64,000 bases of DNA from Flavihumibacter fluvii. Lineage in GTDB: Bacteria; Bacteroidota; Bacteroidia; Chitinophagales; Chitinophagaceae. Location: assembly GCF_018595675.2 (NCBI RefSeq), contig NZ_CP092333.1, forward strand, positions 3,434,001 to 3,498,000, given 5' to 3'. The notes beneath the pieces were generated by a model. That model ran no database searches and was not told where the DNA came from. It saw only the letters and a program-made list of their open reading frames with translations. Of this stretch, positions 37,383 to 48,600 are shown in pieces (the stretch's first letter is position 1; the number at the start of each line of letters is the position of its first letter). A program made the translations under genes and the position numbers.

Positions 37383-40300
37383 TCATTTGCCAATCTTCAA
37401 TAACAATGCATTTCCATCGTTAACACCAAGAAAGATATTCCTTTCATCAATTAATGAAGCCGCCCTGATATTTCCTTCCAGCTTGAGGCCACTAGTAGTC
37501 TGTGGGACATATTTAAAGTTACCGGATTTGTCACCGAGTAATATTGTACCATGGTTGGCGGTGTATCTTCCAAACCGGACCCTTGTCCAGGTATTGCTTC
37601 CTACAAGCAGTATATCCTTAATTTCATCACCATTAAAATCGGCTGTCACAATTCCATAAACCGGAGCATATTGTGCTTCTAACGGCAACTTATGTAATGC
37701 CAGGTCATTGCCTTTGTTTTCCAGGTAAATGGTTTCCATCAGCTCAGCCTTGATGGTATGGCTTTCTGAAAGCTGCTCCTTCGTAAAAAGGTCGTCCATT
37801 TTTGCACTGGCATAGCTTTTATACGTTAGGAATGTTTTTTTGATGCCAGGAAGCTGATCCGACATTTCATCCCTTGAAAATGCAGGGTAATTGATTCCCT
37901 GGATATAATAAAAAAGAATGGGATCGATAGAGCCATTTTTATCAAAATCATTATATACGATAGAAATAGGTTCTTTCTCGGTAACATGGAATTGCGTATT
38001 GGTACCCGTGTTACCTACTATAAGATCTTCATCGCCATCATTATCCATATCAGCAACTGATATCCTGTTCCACCAGCCACTACTCCCAAAGTGGATATAG
38101 TTTGCTGAAACATCCGACAATTTGCCATTCACCAAACTATACACTTTTATGGGCATCCATTCGCCGGCAATAACCAGTTCTTTTTTCTGGTCATTGTTAA
38201 GGTCAATCCATGCGGCAGCAGTAACCATACCAAGGGTGTCGAATGAAGGCGCAATTGAATTGGTTACATCACTAAAAAAACCTTTCCCGTCATTTATTAA
38301 AATCCTTGATGGTGCTGGTAATGGATACTTACCAGGGACTAAGCGGCCACCAACAAAAAGGTCAAGATCGCCATCACCATCAATATCTCCAGGTTGAATA
38401 CATCCTTTACTAAACAATAGAGGAGGCAAATTTCGTTCCGTGAAACCGACTTTTCCATCATTGATGAATAATCTATCCTGGAATGCTGAATCACGCTCTT
38501 CAAATTCATATCCTCCATGGCCTATATACAGGTCCATATCACCATCCTGGTCTGCATCAAAAAAAACAGACGCAGTAACTTCTGCACTTGAGTCCTTTTG
38601 CAAAACCGGAATAGGTGCCGGCTTAAAATTGCCATCGGAAACCTGGTAAAACAATTTGGAAGCATGACCCCGACCATTTCCAAAAAAAATATCATTCATG
38701 CCATCCTTATTAATATCTGCAACTGATACTGCCGGACCTTCCCTCGAAAGATAATTGGGCAACAATCGTTGAACTGTAAAATCATTGAATGCATTTTCAC
38801 TGTGCTTAATATTACCTATAACGGAGGTGGTCATTAAAGCAGGTTGTGGTGGCAATACATAATTATAGTTGCCTGTGGCATCTACTTGCTTTAAAATGTG
38901 CAACTGATTCAATGCCAGATCTGTGATGACCTCGTATTTATCATTTGGCCAAACCACCACCAGTGAATCAATTTTGTTTATTTGACCCAGCCCAAAATTC
39001 AATCGAAGATCCACAGAAGACTGATACCCGCGCACAGGAAACTGCTCCTGGTAAAAGATTTGGCCTTTGCTGTAAATTTTCAATTTAGTTCCTATGCCAT
39101 TCCTGTTCGGCGTTGCACCTTCTAGTTTGAACTGGATATAATTGTTCTTAAGTGTTGTCCTTGAGTTATTCTTATATATGGATGCATAATCGTCCGTATT
39201 GTTAAGGACAAGGTCCATATCACCATCATTGTCCAGGTCAGCATATGCCGCCCCATACGAAAGGATTGGCTTATTTAATCCCCATTCACTCGTATTATTT
39301 GCAAAGGTTCCATTGCCATTATTCCTGAAAATATAATTTGAAATTTTAAGGGTAGGCATTTCTTCAAGGATTTTCTTTATGGGTACACCAGCGCCGTCCT
39401 TTTTTGCCCTGGCCAGTTTGTCGGCAGAAAAATTGATAAAATCATGGTCAGAAAAGTCTTTGACAAAACCATTGCCAACAAACAGATCTTTATTGGTATC
39501 ACCGTCAAAATCACAAAACAAGGCAGACCAACTCCAGTCTGTATTTGATATTCCGGCTAATTGGGCAATTTCAGAAAAAGTACCGTCGCCATTGTTTTTT
39601 TGCAAGGTATTCTGGCTAAACTGGGGCTGAAATCCTTTGCTGATCAGAAAGTTTGTCTTGTCAAAATTATTTGAGCCCGCATGTGTTTTCTGCAGATAAT
39701 TTGTCTCTGGCAACATATCGAGGGTCACGATGTCACTAAGCCCGTCATTATTAAAATCGGCAGCATCCAGTCCCATGGTATTCAGGGACGATACTTGCAT
39801 GCATTTTGAAAATGATTCTGAAAATGTGCCGTTTTTATTATTGATATAAAAATAATCTGATTCGTCAAAATCATTGGAAACATACATATCGGGCCAGCCA
39901 TCGTTATTGAAATCAGAAACTACAACACCCAGGCCAAAATTCAGTGCATTTGATACAATGCCCGCCTGTTCACTGATATCCTGGAAATGACCATTATCAT
40001 TCCTGTATAGACGGTCTTCATAATCATGGTTCCTTTCCTTGCGCAATTCAGGGTTCTCGGCAACGCCAACTGAATATTTTGCAACAGAATGATTCAGGAC
40101 AAAACAATCCAGGTCACCGTCTTTATCAAAATCAAAGAAGGCGGCATGCGTTGAAAATCCATTATCGGCCAGTCCATATTTTTCGCCTTCTTCAGTAAAA
40201 GTCAGATCCCCATTGTTCACATAAAGGAGGTTTTTCCGTTTCTCCGGATCCTGGTCAGCACTTCTGCAAATGTAAATATCCAAAAATCCATCCTGGTTGA

Positions 40301-40655
40301 TATCCACCATACTGGTTCCTGTACACCAGCCCTGCTTTTCTGCAACATGGCTTTGAACGGTAATGTTCTCAAACTTAAAATTACCTTTATTCAGGAATAG
40401 CCTGTTCTTCACCATATTTCCTGCAAAAAAAATATCTTCCAGCCCATCATTATTAATATCACCCACTGCTACCCCTGCACCATTATAAAAATAAATGTAT
40501 TGTGAAATGTTCAGGGATTCATCTTCAACTACTAGGTTTCGGAAATCGATATTGGTATCATCTTTATCCAGTTCGGTAAAAAGTGTATTGGTTTTATTAC
40601 TGCAACTGTTTATCAGAAAAGCAGGGAGAAACAGCAGGATCCAATTTTTTTTCAT
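37383..40655 (-). CDS. FG-GAP/VCBS repeat lipoprotein with central ASPIC/UnbV domain (copy 1)
   Basis: A 1090-residue surface-type lipoprotein (lipobox LINSC near residue 17). I count fourteen calcium-binding DxDxDG-like loops, for example DINNDGLEDIFF, DFDKDGDLDCFV, DIDGDGDLDLFV and DMDNDGDEDLIV. Seven precede and seven follow an ASPIC/UnbV domain at about 530-590 (RGYQSSVDLRLNFGLGQ). This suggests two seven-bladed propellers around a central domain. Such proteins are frequent in SusCD loci and are thought to bind or position glycan, but no activity is established. The ATG before KKNWILL was chosen over a TTG 12 bases upstream. Confidence 0.82.
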   Translation of the reverse strand: MKKNWILLFLPAFLINSCSNKTNTLFTELDKDDTNIDFRNLVVEDESLNISQYIYFYNGAGVAVGDINNDGLEDIFFAGNMVKNRLFLNKGNFKFENITVQSHVAEKQGWCTGTSMVDINQDGFLDIYICRSADQDPEKRKNLLYVNNGDLTFTEEGEKYGLADNGFSTHAAFFDFDKDGDLDCFVLNHSVAKYSVGVAENPELRKERNHDYEDRLYRNDNGHFQDISEQAGIVSNALNFGLGVVVSDFNNDGWPDMYVSNDFDESDYFYINNKNGTFSESFSKCMQVSSLNTMGLDAADFNNDGLSDIVTLDMLPETNYLQKTHAGSNNFDKTNFLISKGFQPQFSQNTLQKNNGDGTFSEIAQLAGISNTDWSWSALFCDFDGDTNKDLFVGNGFVKDFSDHDFINFSADKLARAKKDGAGVPIKKILEEMPTLKISNYIFRNNGNGTFANNTSEWGLNKPILSYGAAYADLDNDGDMDLVLNNTDDYASIYKNNSRTTLKNNYIQFKLEGATPNRNGIGTKLKIYSKGQIFYQEQFPVRGYQSSVDLRLNFGLGQINKIDSLVVVWPNDKYEVITDLALNQLHILKQVDATGNYNYVLPPQPALMTTSVIGNIKHSENAFNDFTVQRLLPNYLSREGPAVSVADINKDGMNDIFFGNGRGHASKLFYQVSDGNFKPAPIPVLQKDSSAEVTASVFFDADQDGDMDLYIGHGGYEFEERDSAFQDRLFINDGKVGFTERNLPPLLFSKGCIQPGDIDGDGDLDLFVGGRLVPGKYPLPAPSRILINDGKGFFSDVTNSIAPSFDTLGMVTAAAWIDLNNDQKKELVIAGEWMPIKVYSLVNGKLSDVSANYIHFGSSGWWNRISVADMDNDGDEDLIVGNTGTNTQFHVTEKEPISIVYNDFDKNGSIDPILFYYIQGINYPAFSRDEMSDQLPGIKKTFLTYKSYASAKMDDLFTKEQLSESHTIKAELMETIYLENKGNDLALHKLPLEAQYAPVYGIVTADFNGDEIKDILLVGSNTWTRVRFGRYTANHGTILLGDKSGNFKYVPQTTSGLKLEGNIRAASLIDERNIFLGVNDGNALLLKIGK

Positions 40656-40689
40656 GAGACTATTCAATTTGTATCTCTGGAATTTCTTT

Positions 40690-43600
40690 CTATTCGCCTA
40701 TATGGAACACAAGTGGCTGTTGGTCATTGATGCCAAAAATAATTTTACGGCCAGTTAATACAGCATTCCTGATATCTCCAGAAATGTTCAGCCCTGCCTG
40801 CTTTGGCGCCATTCTCGCAAAATCAAACCCGCCAATATTGATCAACACATCGCCTTTACCACAACCATAGGCACCAAATTTAATCCTGGAATAGGACTGG
40901 TTTCCACCGGTAATAATGTCCTTTTTCCCATCTCCATTTACATCTGCAACAGTGATACTATAAATAGGATACCATTGCGCCGGACCTGGCAATTCATGGA
41001 GTACAAATTGTTTTCCATTATTTTCCAATACAACACTGCTCATCGCTGATGCCGTATAATGCTTGGCAGTATTCAATTTATCACCAAAGATGGCTTTCAT
41101 ATCTGCTTTTGCATAATCGCTATAAAAAAGAAACCGTTTATTATAAGAAGGAATCTGTTGCATTAAATCATCCTGGCTATAGATGGGCCATAATTTATGA
41201 TCAATATAATAAGCTAAAACCGCTTCCTGGGTTCCGTTATTATCGAAGTCGCTGTAATACATTTCCATAGGCTCAGAAGCGCTGGTAATGTACTGGTTAT
41301 TCAGGCCCTGGTTACCGGCAATGATATCCATATCACCATCATCATCCACATCGTTTGAAATAATGGTATTGTATAATCCATGACCAATGCCACTTACAAA
41401 GCTGCTATCCATTTCAAAATGACCTTTTTTATTCAGCCATAATTCTATACCCATAAAATGCCCTGCAATAACCAGGTCCTGTTGCCCATCTTTATTGATA
41501 TCGGCAGCCGTTGCCGCAGTTACCAGGTTAAGGGAATCAAATCCATTCAGCCATTTGCTATTTTGATTTGTGAAATGGCCTTTACCATCATTCAGCAACA
41601 ATTGTGAACCGCTTGATTCCGGGTATTTTCCAGGTACACAAAACCCGCCATTAAAAAGGTCTATATAGCCATCATTATTAAAATCAGCAGCAACTACAGC
41701 ATTATCGTTAATAAAATCCTGTGGTAAGGCGCCAGTCAATTTTGTGAATACGCCATTACCGTTGTTAATATATAGCCTGTTTTGCAATAAAGGATCGTTC
41801 GGCTGAAGTTCGTAACCACCACTGCCAATGAACAGGTCATTATCACCATCACCATCTGCATCAAAAATGGCTGCCGTTATATCTTCATAAGCAGCATCCC
41901 CTGCAACTGACTGATCAGCATGTTTAATGAATCCGCCAGCTTTATTCTGAAGGAAAAAAGTGCCGGCCTGACCCTTAGCGCCGCCTATAAAAATATCCTC
42001 CGTTTTGTCGCCATTGATATCACCTTTGGCCATGGCCGGGCCTTGCCTGCTGAACCATTGTGGCAATAATCCCTGTTGTGTAAAGTCATTATACGTGTTT
42101 TCAGTATGCTTAAATGGGAGTGTATCCACAAAGGAAATCAACCGTTTAATTAAATCGGGGCTGTTTTGTAGGGTGTCAGTGGAAGCCTCTTTGATATTGA
42201 GGCTGATCGTTTTATTACTTCCCGGGGATACAACAGATGATACCTGGCCTGCACTCCAAAATACTTTAATTGCTCTTATTGAATCCGTTGGAGGAATTCC
42301 AAAGTGGAGGGTATAATCAACGCTGGACTGGAAACCTTTTGAAGGCATCAGCTCCTGGACCTGGATACCCGAGTTAGTCGTTAATTCAACCTTTGAACCA
42401 ATTGCGAAGGGGTTCATGCCATTACCCACCAACTTAACATTCAGGTATCGGGTATTGGGTTTTATTTCACGTAGATTATTCCGGAATACACTGGCAACTT
42501 CATTGCTGTTGTTCATGATGATGTCGAGATCACCATCATTGTCCAGGTCCGCATAGGCTGCACCGGCACTTATAACCGGTTCACTTAATCCCCAGGAAAA
42601 GGTTTGGTTGGAAAACCTGACATTGCCTTCATTTTTATACATGTAGTTAGCAATCTTGATCGTTGGCAGTTTGTCCATCCTTTTCCGCATCATCTCCAAT
42701 TGTTTTGCCCGGTCCTTCTCAATGATGATATCCACATTATACTTGATATAATCCATGTCTGTGTAGTCCTTAACATAACCATTGGTGATGAATATGTCTT
42801 TATTGCCATCATCATCGAAATCAGCGGCCAATGGCGTCCAGCTCCAGTCTGTGTTGCTGATTCCTGCGAACTGGCCAACTTCATCAAAACTACCATCACC
42901 ACGATTCAATTGCAGCATATTCCTGCTGTATTGTTTATAGAAACCATTATTAAACAGTATCTGGAATTTATTAAAGTTCTCAGAACCATTGTGCATTTTT
43001 TGCAACACATTACCCTCAGGTAACATATCGAGGGTGATCAGGTCCTGCAGGCCATCATTGTTAATATCAGCCGCGTCATTCCCCATACTAAACAAACTGG
43101 TATACGCAAACATATCCCTGCTCATTTCCCTGAAAGTTCCATTCTTCTGGTTGATGAAACAGTAATCGGCTTCATTAAAATCATTGCTGATATACAAATC
43201 TGGCCAGCTGTCGTTGTTCAGGTCGCTAACAGCAAGACCCAGGCCAAAGGTCAGGACATTGGATGTGATCCCGGATCCATCAGTAACATTCACAAAATGG
43301 CCATTATCGTTTTTGTAGAGGTGGGTACTATAATCAGGATTGACCAAATTCCGGATCCCGGGTTTTTCCTGTGCGCCCTGCATATATTCTTTCTGGCTAT
43401 GGTTGATCACGACAAGGTCAAGGTCATTGTCCTTGTCATAATCGAAAAATGCTGCATGGGTGCTATAGCCATTATCTGCAACGCCATATTTTTCTGCAGA
43501 CTCGGTAAAAGTATTATCGTGGTTATTGATAAAAAGCAGGTTCTGCCTTTTAACCGGGTTGGCATCTGCACTCCGGCAAACATAAATATCAAGCCAGCCA

Positions 43601-43965
43601 TCAGCGTTAATATCCACCATGGTTGCACCCGTGCACCAGCCCTGCTTGTCAGCCACCGTGCTTTTAATGGTAATATCTTCAAAGTCCATTTGGCCTTTAT
43701 TGAGGTACAACCGGTTCTTCACCATATTTCCCGTAAAAAACAGGTCAGCCAGGCCATCATTATTGATATCACCAACCGCAACACCTCCGCCGTTATAGAA
43801 ATACGGATAGTTCAGCACATTAAACTCATCATCTTCAACAAGGGTATTCTTAAAATTAATATTCGAACTTGATGGAGAAATCTTAGTGAATAATTTATCG
43901 CTTGCCTGGTGGCAAGCACTTATTCCTATAACCAAAAAAAGAAGGGGGAGAAATCGCAGGATCAT
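40690..43965 (-). CDS. FG-GAP/VCBS repeat lipoprotein with central ASPIC/UnbV domain (copy 2)
   Basis: A 1091-residue paralogue of the next gene, alike over its full length and with the same 7 + ASPIC + 7 arrangement of Asp-rich loops (DINNDGLADLFF, DINADGWLDIYV, DADGDGDNDLFI, DVDDDGDMDIIA). The lipobox is GISAC near residue 17; the ASPIC/UnbV segment is GFQSSVDYTLHFGI. Several loops have degraded, such as DLNNDSWPDLYI, giving the copies different potential calcium sites. It is 34 bp upstream of copy 1 and follows the susD terminator, so it needs read-through or its own promoter. I prefer the ATG before ILRFLPL over an upstream TTG. Confidence 0.82.
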   Translation of the reverse strand: MILRFLPLLFLVIGISACHQASDKLFTKISPSSSNINFKNTLVEDDEFNVLNYPYFYNGGGVAVGDINNDGLADLFFTGNMVKNRLYLNKGQMDFEDITIKSTVADKQGWCTGATMVDINADGWLDIYVCRSADANPVKRQNLLFINNHDNTFTESAEKYGVADNGYSTHAAFFDYDKDNDLDLVVINHSQKEYMQGAQEKPGIRNLVNPDYSTHLYKNDNGHFVNVTDGSGITSNVLTFGLGLAVSDLNNDSWPDLYISNDFNEADYCFINQKNGTFREMSRDMFAYTSLFSMGNDAADINNDGLQDLITLDMLPEGNVLQKMHNGSENFNKFQILFNNGFYKQYSRNMLQLNRGDGSFDEVGQFAGISNTDWSWTPLAADFDDDGNKDIFITNGYVKDYTDMDYIKYNVDIIIEKDRAKQLEMMRKRMDKLPTIKIANYMYKNEGNVRFSNQTFSWGLSEPVISAGAAYADLDNDGDLDIIMNNSNEVASVFRNNLREIKPNTRYLNVKLVGNGMNPFAIGSKVELTTNSGIQVQELMPSKGFQSSVDYTLHFGIPPTDSIRAIKVFWSAGQVSSVVSPGSNKTISLNIKEASTDTLQNSPDLIKRLISFVDTLPFKHTENTYNDFTQQGLLPQWFSRQGPAMAKGDINGDKTEDIFIGGAKGQAGTFFLQNKAGGFIKHADQSVAGDAAYEDITAAIFDADGDGDNDLFIGSGGYELQPNDPLLQNRLYINNGNGVFTKLTGALPQDFINDNAVVAADFNNDGYIDLFNGGFCVPGKYPESSGSQLLLNDGKGHFTNQNSKWLNGFDSLNLVTAATAADINKDGQQDLVIAGHFMGIELWLNKKGHFEMDSSFVSGIGHGLYNTIISNDVDDDGDMDIIAGNQGLNNQYITSASEPMEMYYSDFDNNGTQEAVLAYYIDHKLWPIYSQDDLMQQIPSYNKRFLFYSDYAKADMKAIFGDKLNTAKHYTASAMSSVVLENNGKQFVLHELPGPAQWYPIYSITVADVNGDGKKDIITGGNQSYSRIKFGAYGCGKGDVLINIGGFDFARMAPKQAGLNISGDIRNAVLTGRKIIFGINDQQPLVFHIGE

Positions 43966-44020
43966 ATTAACTCGTTTAGCTGCCAAAGCACGAAAAGATA
44001 CGATATATTTTATCCAAGAA

Positions 44021-44051
44021 AAAGGTCACTTCGTATTAGGAAGTGACCTTT
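44021..44051 (-). terminator. Intrinsic terminator after susD
   Basis: A perfect 12-bp inverted repeat (AAAGGTCACTTC and its complement) with a 7-base loop. On the minus strand the hairpin runs into TTTTTCTT, a U-rich tail, 22 bases after the susD stop. It probably lowers expression of the downstream lipoprotein and enzyme genes relative to susCD. Confidence 0.75.
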
Positions 44052-44073
44052 AAAAGTCTTCAAAAAGCGAAGT

Positions 44074-45639
44074 TTACTTATCCCACCAAAGCAGTGTACT
44101 TGTTTTATCAGGTCCACCCAATAGTTGTAAACCTGATTCATAACCGCCTTTATTGATCGTCTGCTCATCTGGAGGGAAGATCAACCGCTTCATACTTGCC
44201 TGGTCTGTAGAAGCATCAGGGTTCTCATTGTTCAACCTCGGGAATAGTCTTGGGTAACCAGTCCGGCGGAACTCTGCCCAGGCTTCGGGACTCATGGATG
44301 GATATAAGGCCAGCCATTTTTGTGTGGCAATTTGTTCGCGTTGTACTTCAGGTGTCGCACCAAAGGCAACCGGGATATCAGACATGGCCGGAGTATTATA
44401 AATATCTCCTAATGCCTGTGGTGTTTTTGTGCTTTCCAGGTAGCCTGCAGGAATAGTAACTGCCCACTGCGCCATTGATGCCTTAATACCATTTTCATAA
44501 CAAACCTTAGCAGAGAGTCCACCTGTATTCCAGCCATTCACAGCAGCTTCTGCCAGATTGAACCAGGTTTCAGCAGCAACCATCAGGGCATGTGGTTCTG
44601 AAACATTGGCAGCATTCCTGAAACGTGGCGGAACATTACTATTATATGGATTGGTATTTTCCGTAACAGCCATCTGAACGATACTCAGACCATTCCGGAT
44701 ACCTTTATACAATCCGGTTGCTTCTGCTGGTGAAAAGTAAGCACCGATCCTTGGATCCTGGTAGCCTTTCAAGGTACTTTCCATAGCGGCACTCATCCTG
44801 AACTCACCCCATTCTGAAATTACTCCAAGTGGGTTAAGGTAGTTTGGAGGAGTTGGGTGCATAAAGGCATTATCAGCATTGTCTGTCATCAGGCCACCCG
44901 GTGCAGCTACTGCAGCCTCAGCCTGTGTTTTAGCAATATCCGGCACCACCTTAGATACCCGCATGGCTGCCCTTAAGCGCAAACTGTTACCCAGTTTCAG
45001 CCATTTGTCAAGGTCACCTTCATAAATCACGTCACCGGTGGCAAAGGCTTTTTTACCAGTATTCTGGCTCAGGACAGCCGTTGCTTCAGTAAGTATTTTG
45101 AAGAAGTCCATATATATGGATTCCTGGCTGTCGTATAAAATAACATCCTCACCACTTCCCACCTGCGAATAAGGAATAGGACCAAAATCATCGGTCATCG
45201 GCATAAAGATGTAGACCTTCCAGATTTTTGCAACAGCTTCCCTTAATGGATCTGGTATTGGAGATTCAGGACCAGTCTGTTTTAAGATCTCAGCAAGCGT
45301 GGTGGCTCCCTGGAGGAATGCACCCCAACCGCCCTGGATCCACCGGCCTACCTGCGCATTACGGTCACTGGGGAAGTTAATCTGTGTGCAGGAAAAGAAT
45401 TGTGCCTGCTGATCAGTTGCAAGGGATACAATCAATTGGTATCCGCCAGCCCACTGGTCTGTATTCGTAATACCGGCATACTCAGCTGTACTAAACAATT
45501 TATCCAATTGCTTTGGTGCCAGAACTTCAATTTTTGTTTTATCGGTGTTGATTTCTTCAAAGTCTTTCGTACATGAGGAGAAAAGCACCAATGTAGAAAG
45601 GACCATTAGAAAATTAAACCCTGTATTGTTTTTTTTCAT
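44074..45639 (-). CDS. SusD/RagB-family nutrient-binding lipoprotein (SusD-like 2 type)
   Basis: A 521-residue outer-membrane lipoprotein with lipobox LFSSC (Cys 23). It has the helical repeat features of the SusD_2-like group: KDFEEINTDKT near the start, an internal GDLDKWLKLGNSLRLRAAMR helix and the typical ending LLWWDK. It captures the ligand at the cell surface and caps the SusC channel. It lies 19 bp after susC and is followed by a terminator. This SusD subgroup is often found with transporters for non-starch ligands, so specificity cannot be read from sequence. Confidence 0.92.
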   Translation of the reverse strand: MKKNNTGFNFLMVLSTLVLFSSCTKDFEEINTDKTKIEVLAPKQLDKLFSTAEYAGITNTDQWAGGYQLIVSLATDQQAQFFSCTQINFPSDRNAQVGRWIQGGWGAFLQGATTLAEILKQTGPESPIPDPLREAVAKIWKVYIFMPMTDDFGPIPYSQVGSGEDVILYDSQESIYMDFFKILTEATAVLSQNTGKKAFATGDVIYEGDLDKWLKLGNSLRLRAAMRVSKVVPDIAKTQAEAAVAAPGGLMTDNADNAFMHPTPPNYLNPLGVISEWGEFRMSAAMESTLKGYQDPRIGAYFSPAEATGLYKGIRNGLSIVQMAVTENTNPYNSNVPPRFRNAANVSEPHALMVAAETWFNLAEAAVNGWNTGGLSAKVCYENGIKASMAQWAVTIPAGYLESTKTPQALGDIYNTPAMSDIPVAFGATPEVQREQIATQKWLALYPSMSPEAWAEFRRTGYPRLFPRLNNENPDASTDQASMKRLIFPPDEQTINKGGYESGLQLLGGPDKTSTLLWWDK

Positions 45640-45658
45640 ATTAAACAGTGCTTTTTTA

Positions 45659-48600
45659 TTAAAAATTCAGGCTTAGGTTAATACCAATTGTCCGGGAATA
45701 CGGCAAACAGAAAGATTCTGTTCCAATTGATCCTTTATCTGTAGATACTACTAATTCAGGGTCAAAACCACCGGCTGAATTCTTGAAGAAGAATAGGTTC
45801 CGTCCTGTAAGAGATACTGTTGCACCCTTCAATTTAGTTTTCTCAATACTTCTTTGTGGTATTGTATAAGTGAAAACCAATTCCCTTAGCCTGATATTCG
45901 AAGCATCATAAGTGAATACTTCACCAGCGGGTGTATTACGTCCACCCAATGCTGTCCAGTATTTTTGGGCAGGAATGGAAGTTGTATTCTTAGATCCGTC
46001 TTCATTAACGCCATCAACTATAAAGCCATCCCTTCCAGCCAGTGTTTTTCCGGTAAGACCATCACCATCAATAACAGCATCTGTGAATGAAGTGATCCGG
46101 CCACCCATACGGGCAGTAATCAGGAAACTCAGGCTGAAATCTTTGTAGGTAAAGCGGTTACCAAAACCACCATTCCAATCTGGGCGGCTATTTCCAAGGT
46201 AAACGGTTTGTGCACCAGTTACCTGTGGAATTCCATCCTTTACTATGATCTGGCCGGCAGTATTTCTTACGAAACCTCTGCTGTACATTTCCCCGTAAGG
46301 CCTTCCTTCAATGATTTTGGTTTGGTTGATGAAATCACCCCTAAGTGTGAACTCCGGTGAATTCGGTGCAATTTCAATTACCTTATTTTCATTTTTCGCA
46401 TAGTTGATGTATGCTGACCAGGTAAAGTCCTTGGTCCTGATTGGTATGAAATTCAGCGTAACCTCAATACCACTGTTCTGCACATTTCCCGCATTGATAA
46501 ACTTGCTGGAATAGCCAGACGCTGGTGGCGTTCTTACACTAACCAACTGGTTCTTTGAATTTGTCTTATAGTAAGTGAACTCAAGCCCCAGCCTATTGTC
46601 AAACATGCCGAGATCAAAACCATATTCCTGGCCTGTGGTAATTTCAGGTTTCAGGGTATCAGCAGGTTTCACCTGGCTTTTAGCAATACCACCACCCGGA
46701 GTTATAGAATAATACTCCTTGGTTTGGTATGGACCAGGGTCATTACCAGTCTGTGCTATAGAAGCCCTCAGCTTGAACAAGTTAATTGCTTCAGGTAATT
46801 TAACCATATCTGAAATGATCGCTGTAAGACCAGCAGATCCATAGAAGAAAGACCAGTTATCTTTCGGTAAGGATGAAGACCAGTCGTTACGGCCGGTAAC
46901 ACTTAAAATAAGGGATTTCCTGAATCCAAGATCAGCACTGGCGTAAACGGAATTTTTCTTGTATTCCCAAAAACCTTCATTGGAAGAAAGCTTACCAGAA
47001 GCGGCGTTATTAAAGGTGAAGACATTTTCATTCACCAGTTCGCTGGCAAATGTATTTAGTTCATTATACTTGCGTTGCTTCATATTACCCCCGGCATTGG
47101 CACTCAGGTTGAAATCGCCAAAGTTTTCAGAATAACTCAGCAATAATTCATTGTTGATTTCCTGGAAGGAATTCGTATTCATACCAAAATACCCGCTGTT
47201 TGCAATAACGTAAGTGTCAAAAAACCTACGGTCCTGGCTCAGGTTGGTATTTTTGTTAATGCCCGTGCGGAACATAAGGGACAGGTTGGGCATAAACCGA
47301 TAGGTCAATGAACCCATTCCTTTTACCTGTGAAGCGTCAAAAAAGTTGGATGTATTATTCTTTACCCAGTAAGGATTCTCACCACCATTGGAACCCGGGT
47401 TCCAGTAATTTTGTTTTAATTCACGTTCCTCATTATAGTATTGGTAATGACTTGCTGCATAATCGACATCTATATTTGTTGGGAGCCTGATAATCTGCCG
47501 GTTAACATTCGCAAAATCTTCATCTGACCTTACATAGTTAGTTGCTTTCTGTTGAAAGTAGGTGATTTTAGTATCGAAGGACAATTTCTCCGTGATATTA
47601 CCACCAACCCTGAAATTGAAGTTATGGCGGTTAAACAGGTTATTATCGACAATCCCTTTTCCATTTACATTATTATAAGAAAAAAAGGCTTGTACTTTTT
47701 CACCGCCGCCACTTAAAGAAAACCCATTGGTAAATGTAGATCCGGTGCTGAAGAAATTCTGGTAGTTATCAGGGTGCGCCTTTAACTGGTAAGTTTCTTC
47801 ATCTGCAGGATCTAGACTCCAGTTTTCAACTGTTTGACCGGTAATTTTTGGACCCCATGTTCCTTCAGCCACTTTTAAATACTGCCCTTCACTACCCTGT
47901 GCATACTCATTCTGGAAATCACGCAGGTTAACCGGCTTGTCCGCCTGGTAACTACTATTGATACCAATCGCAATCCCTTTAGCAGCAGATCCTTTTTTTG
48001 TAGTGACAATGATGGCACCATTTTGTGCATCACTACCATATAATGCAGAGGCCGATGATCCTTTCAGGACGTTCATGGAAACGATATCATCCGGGTTGAT
48101 GGTTCCCAGATCACCACCTGGAATTCCATCAATAATTATCAACGCTTCACTGTTTCCCTGGAAAGACCTGTCACCACGAAGAACAACCCGTACGGTTGAT
48201 CCAACACCTTGAGAAGACCTTACTACATCAAGACCGGCTACTTTACCGGACAATGAGTTAGCCAGGTTATTTTCCCGGGCCTTAGTCAAATCCTTGGTGT
48301 CTACCGTCTGGGTAGCGTAGTTCAGGTTCCGTTTGCTTTTCGTTACACCAAGAGCGGTAACCACAACTTCCCCCAATTGCTTGCTGGCGTCTGCAAGGCT
48401 TACAACGATGGAATTGGTTCCCTCCGGAACGGAAACCTCCTGGGAAGCAAAGCCAATGGAAGACATTACCAAAACGACGTTGGTACCAGTTACCTTAATC
48501 GAAAAAATACCCGCATCATTGGTGACAGCGGCGTTTTTAGTCCCCTTTTGGGATACAGTAACTCCCGGCAACGGTATGTTACCCGGACCGCTAACAGAAC

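Noticed and set aside
43297-43872. 191-residue plus-strand frame rich in Ile and Val
   Set aside because: Complement of the repeated Asp-rich loops of the FG-GAP lipoprotein; the repeats make long antisense frames.
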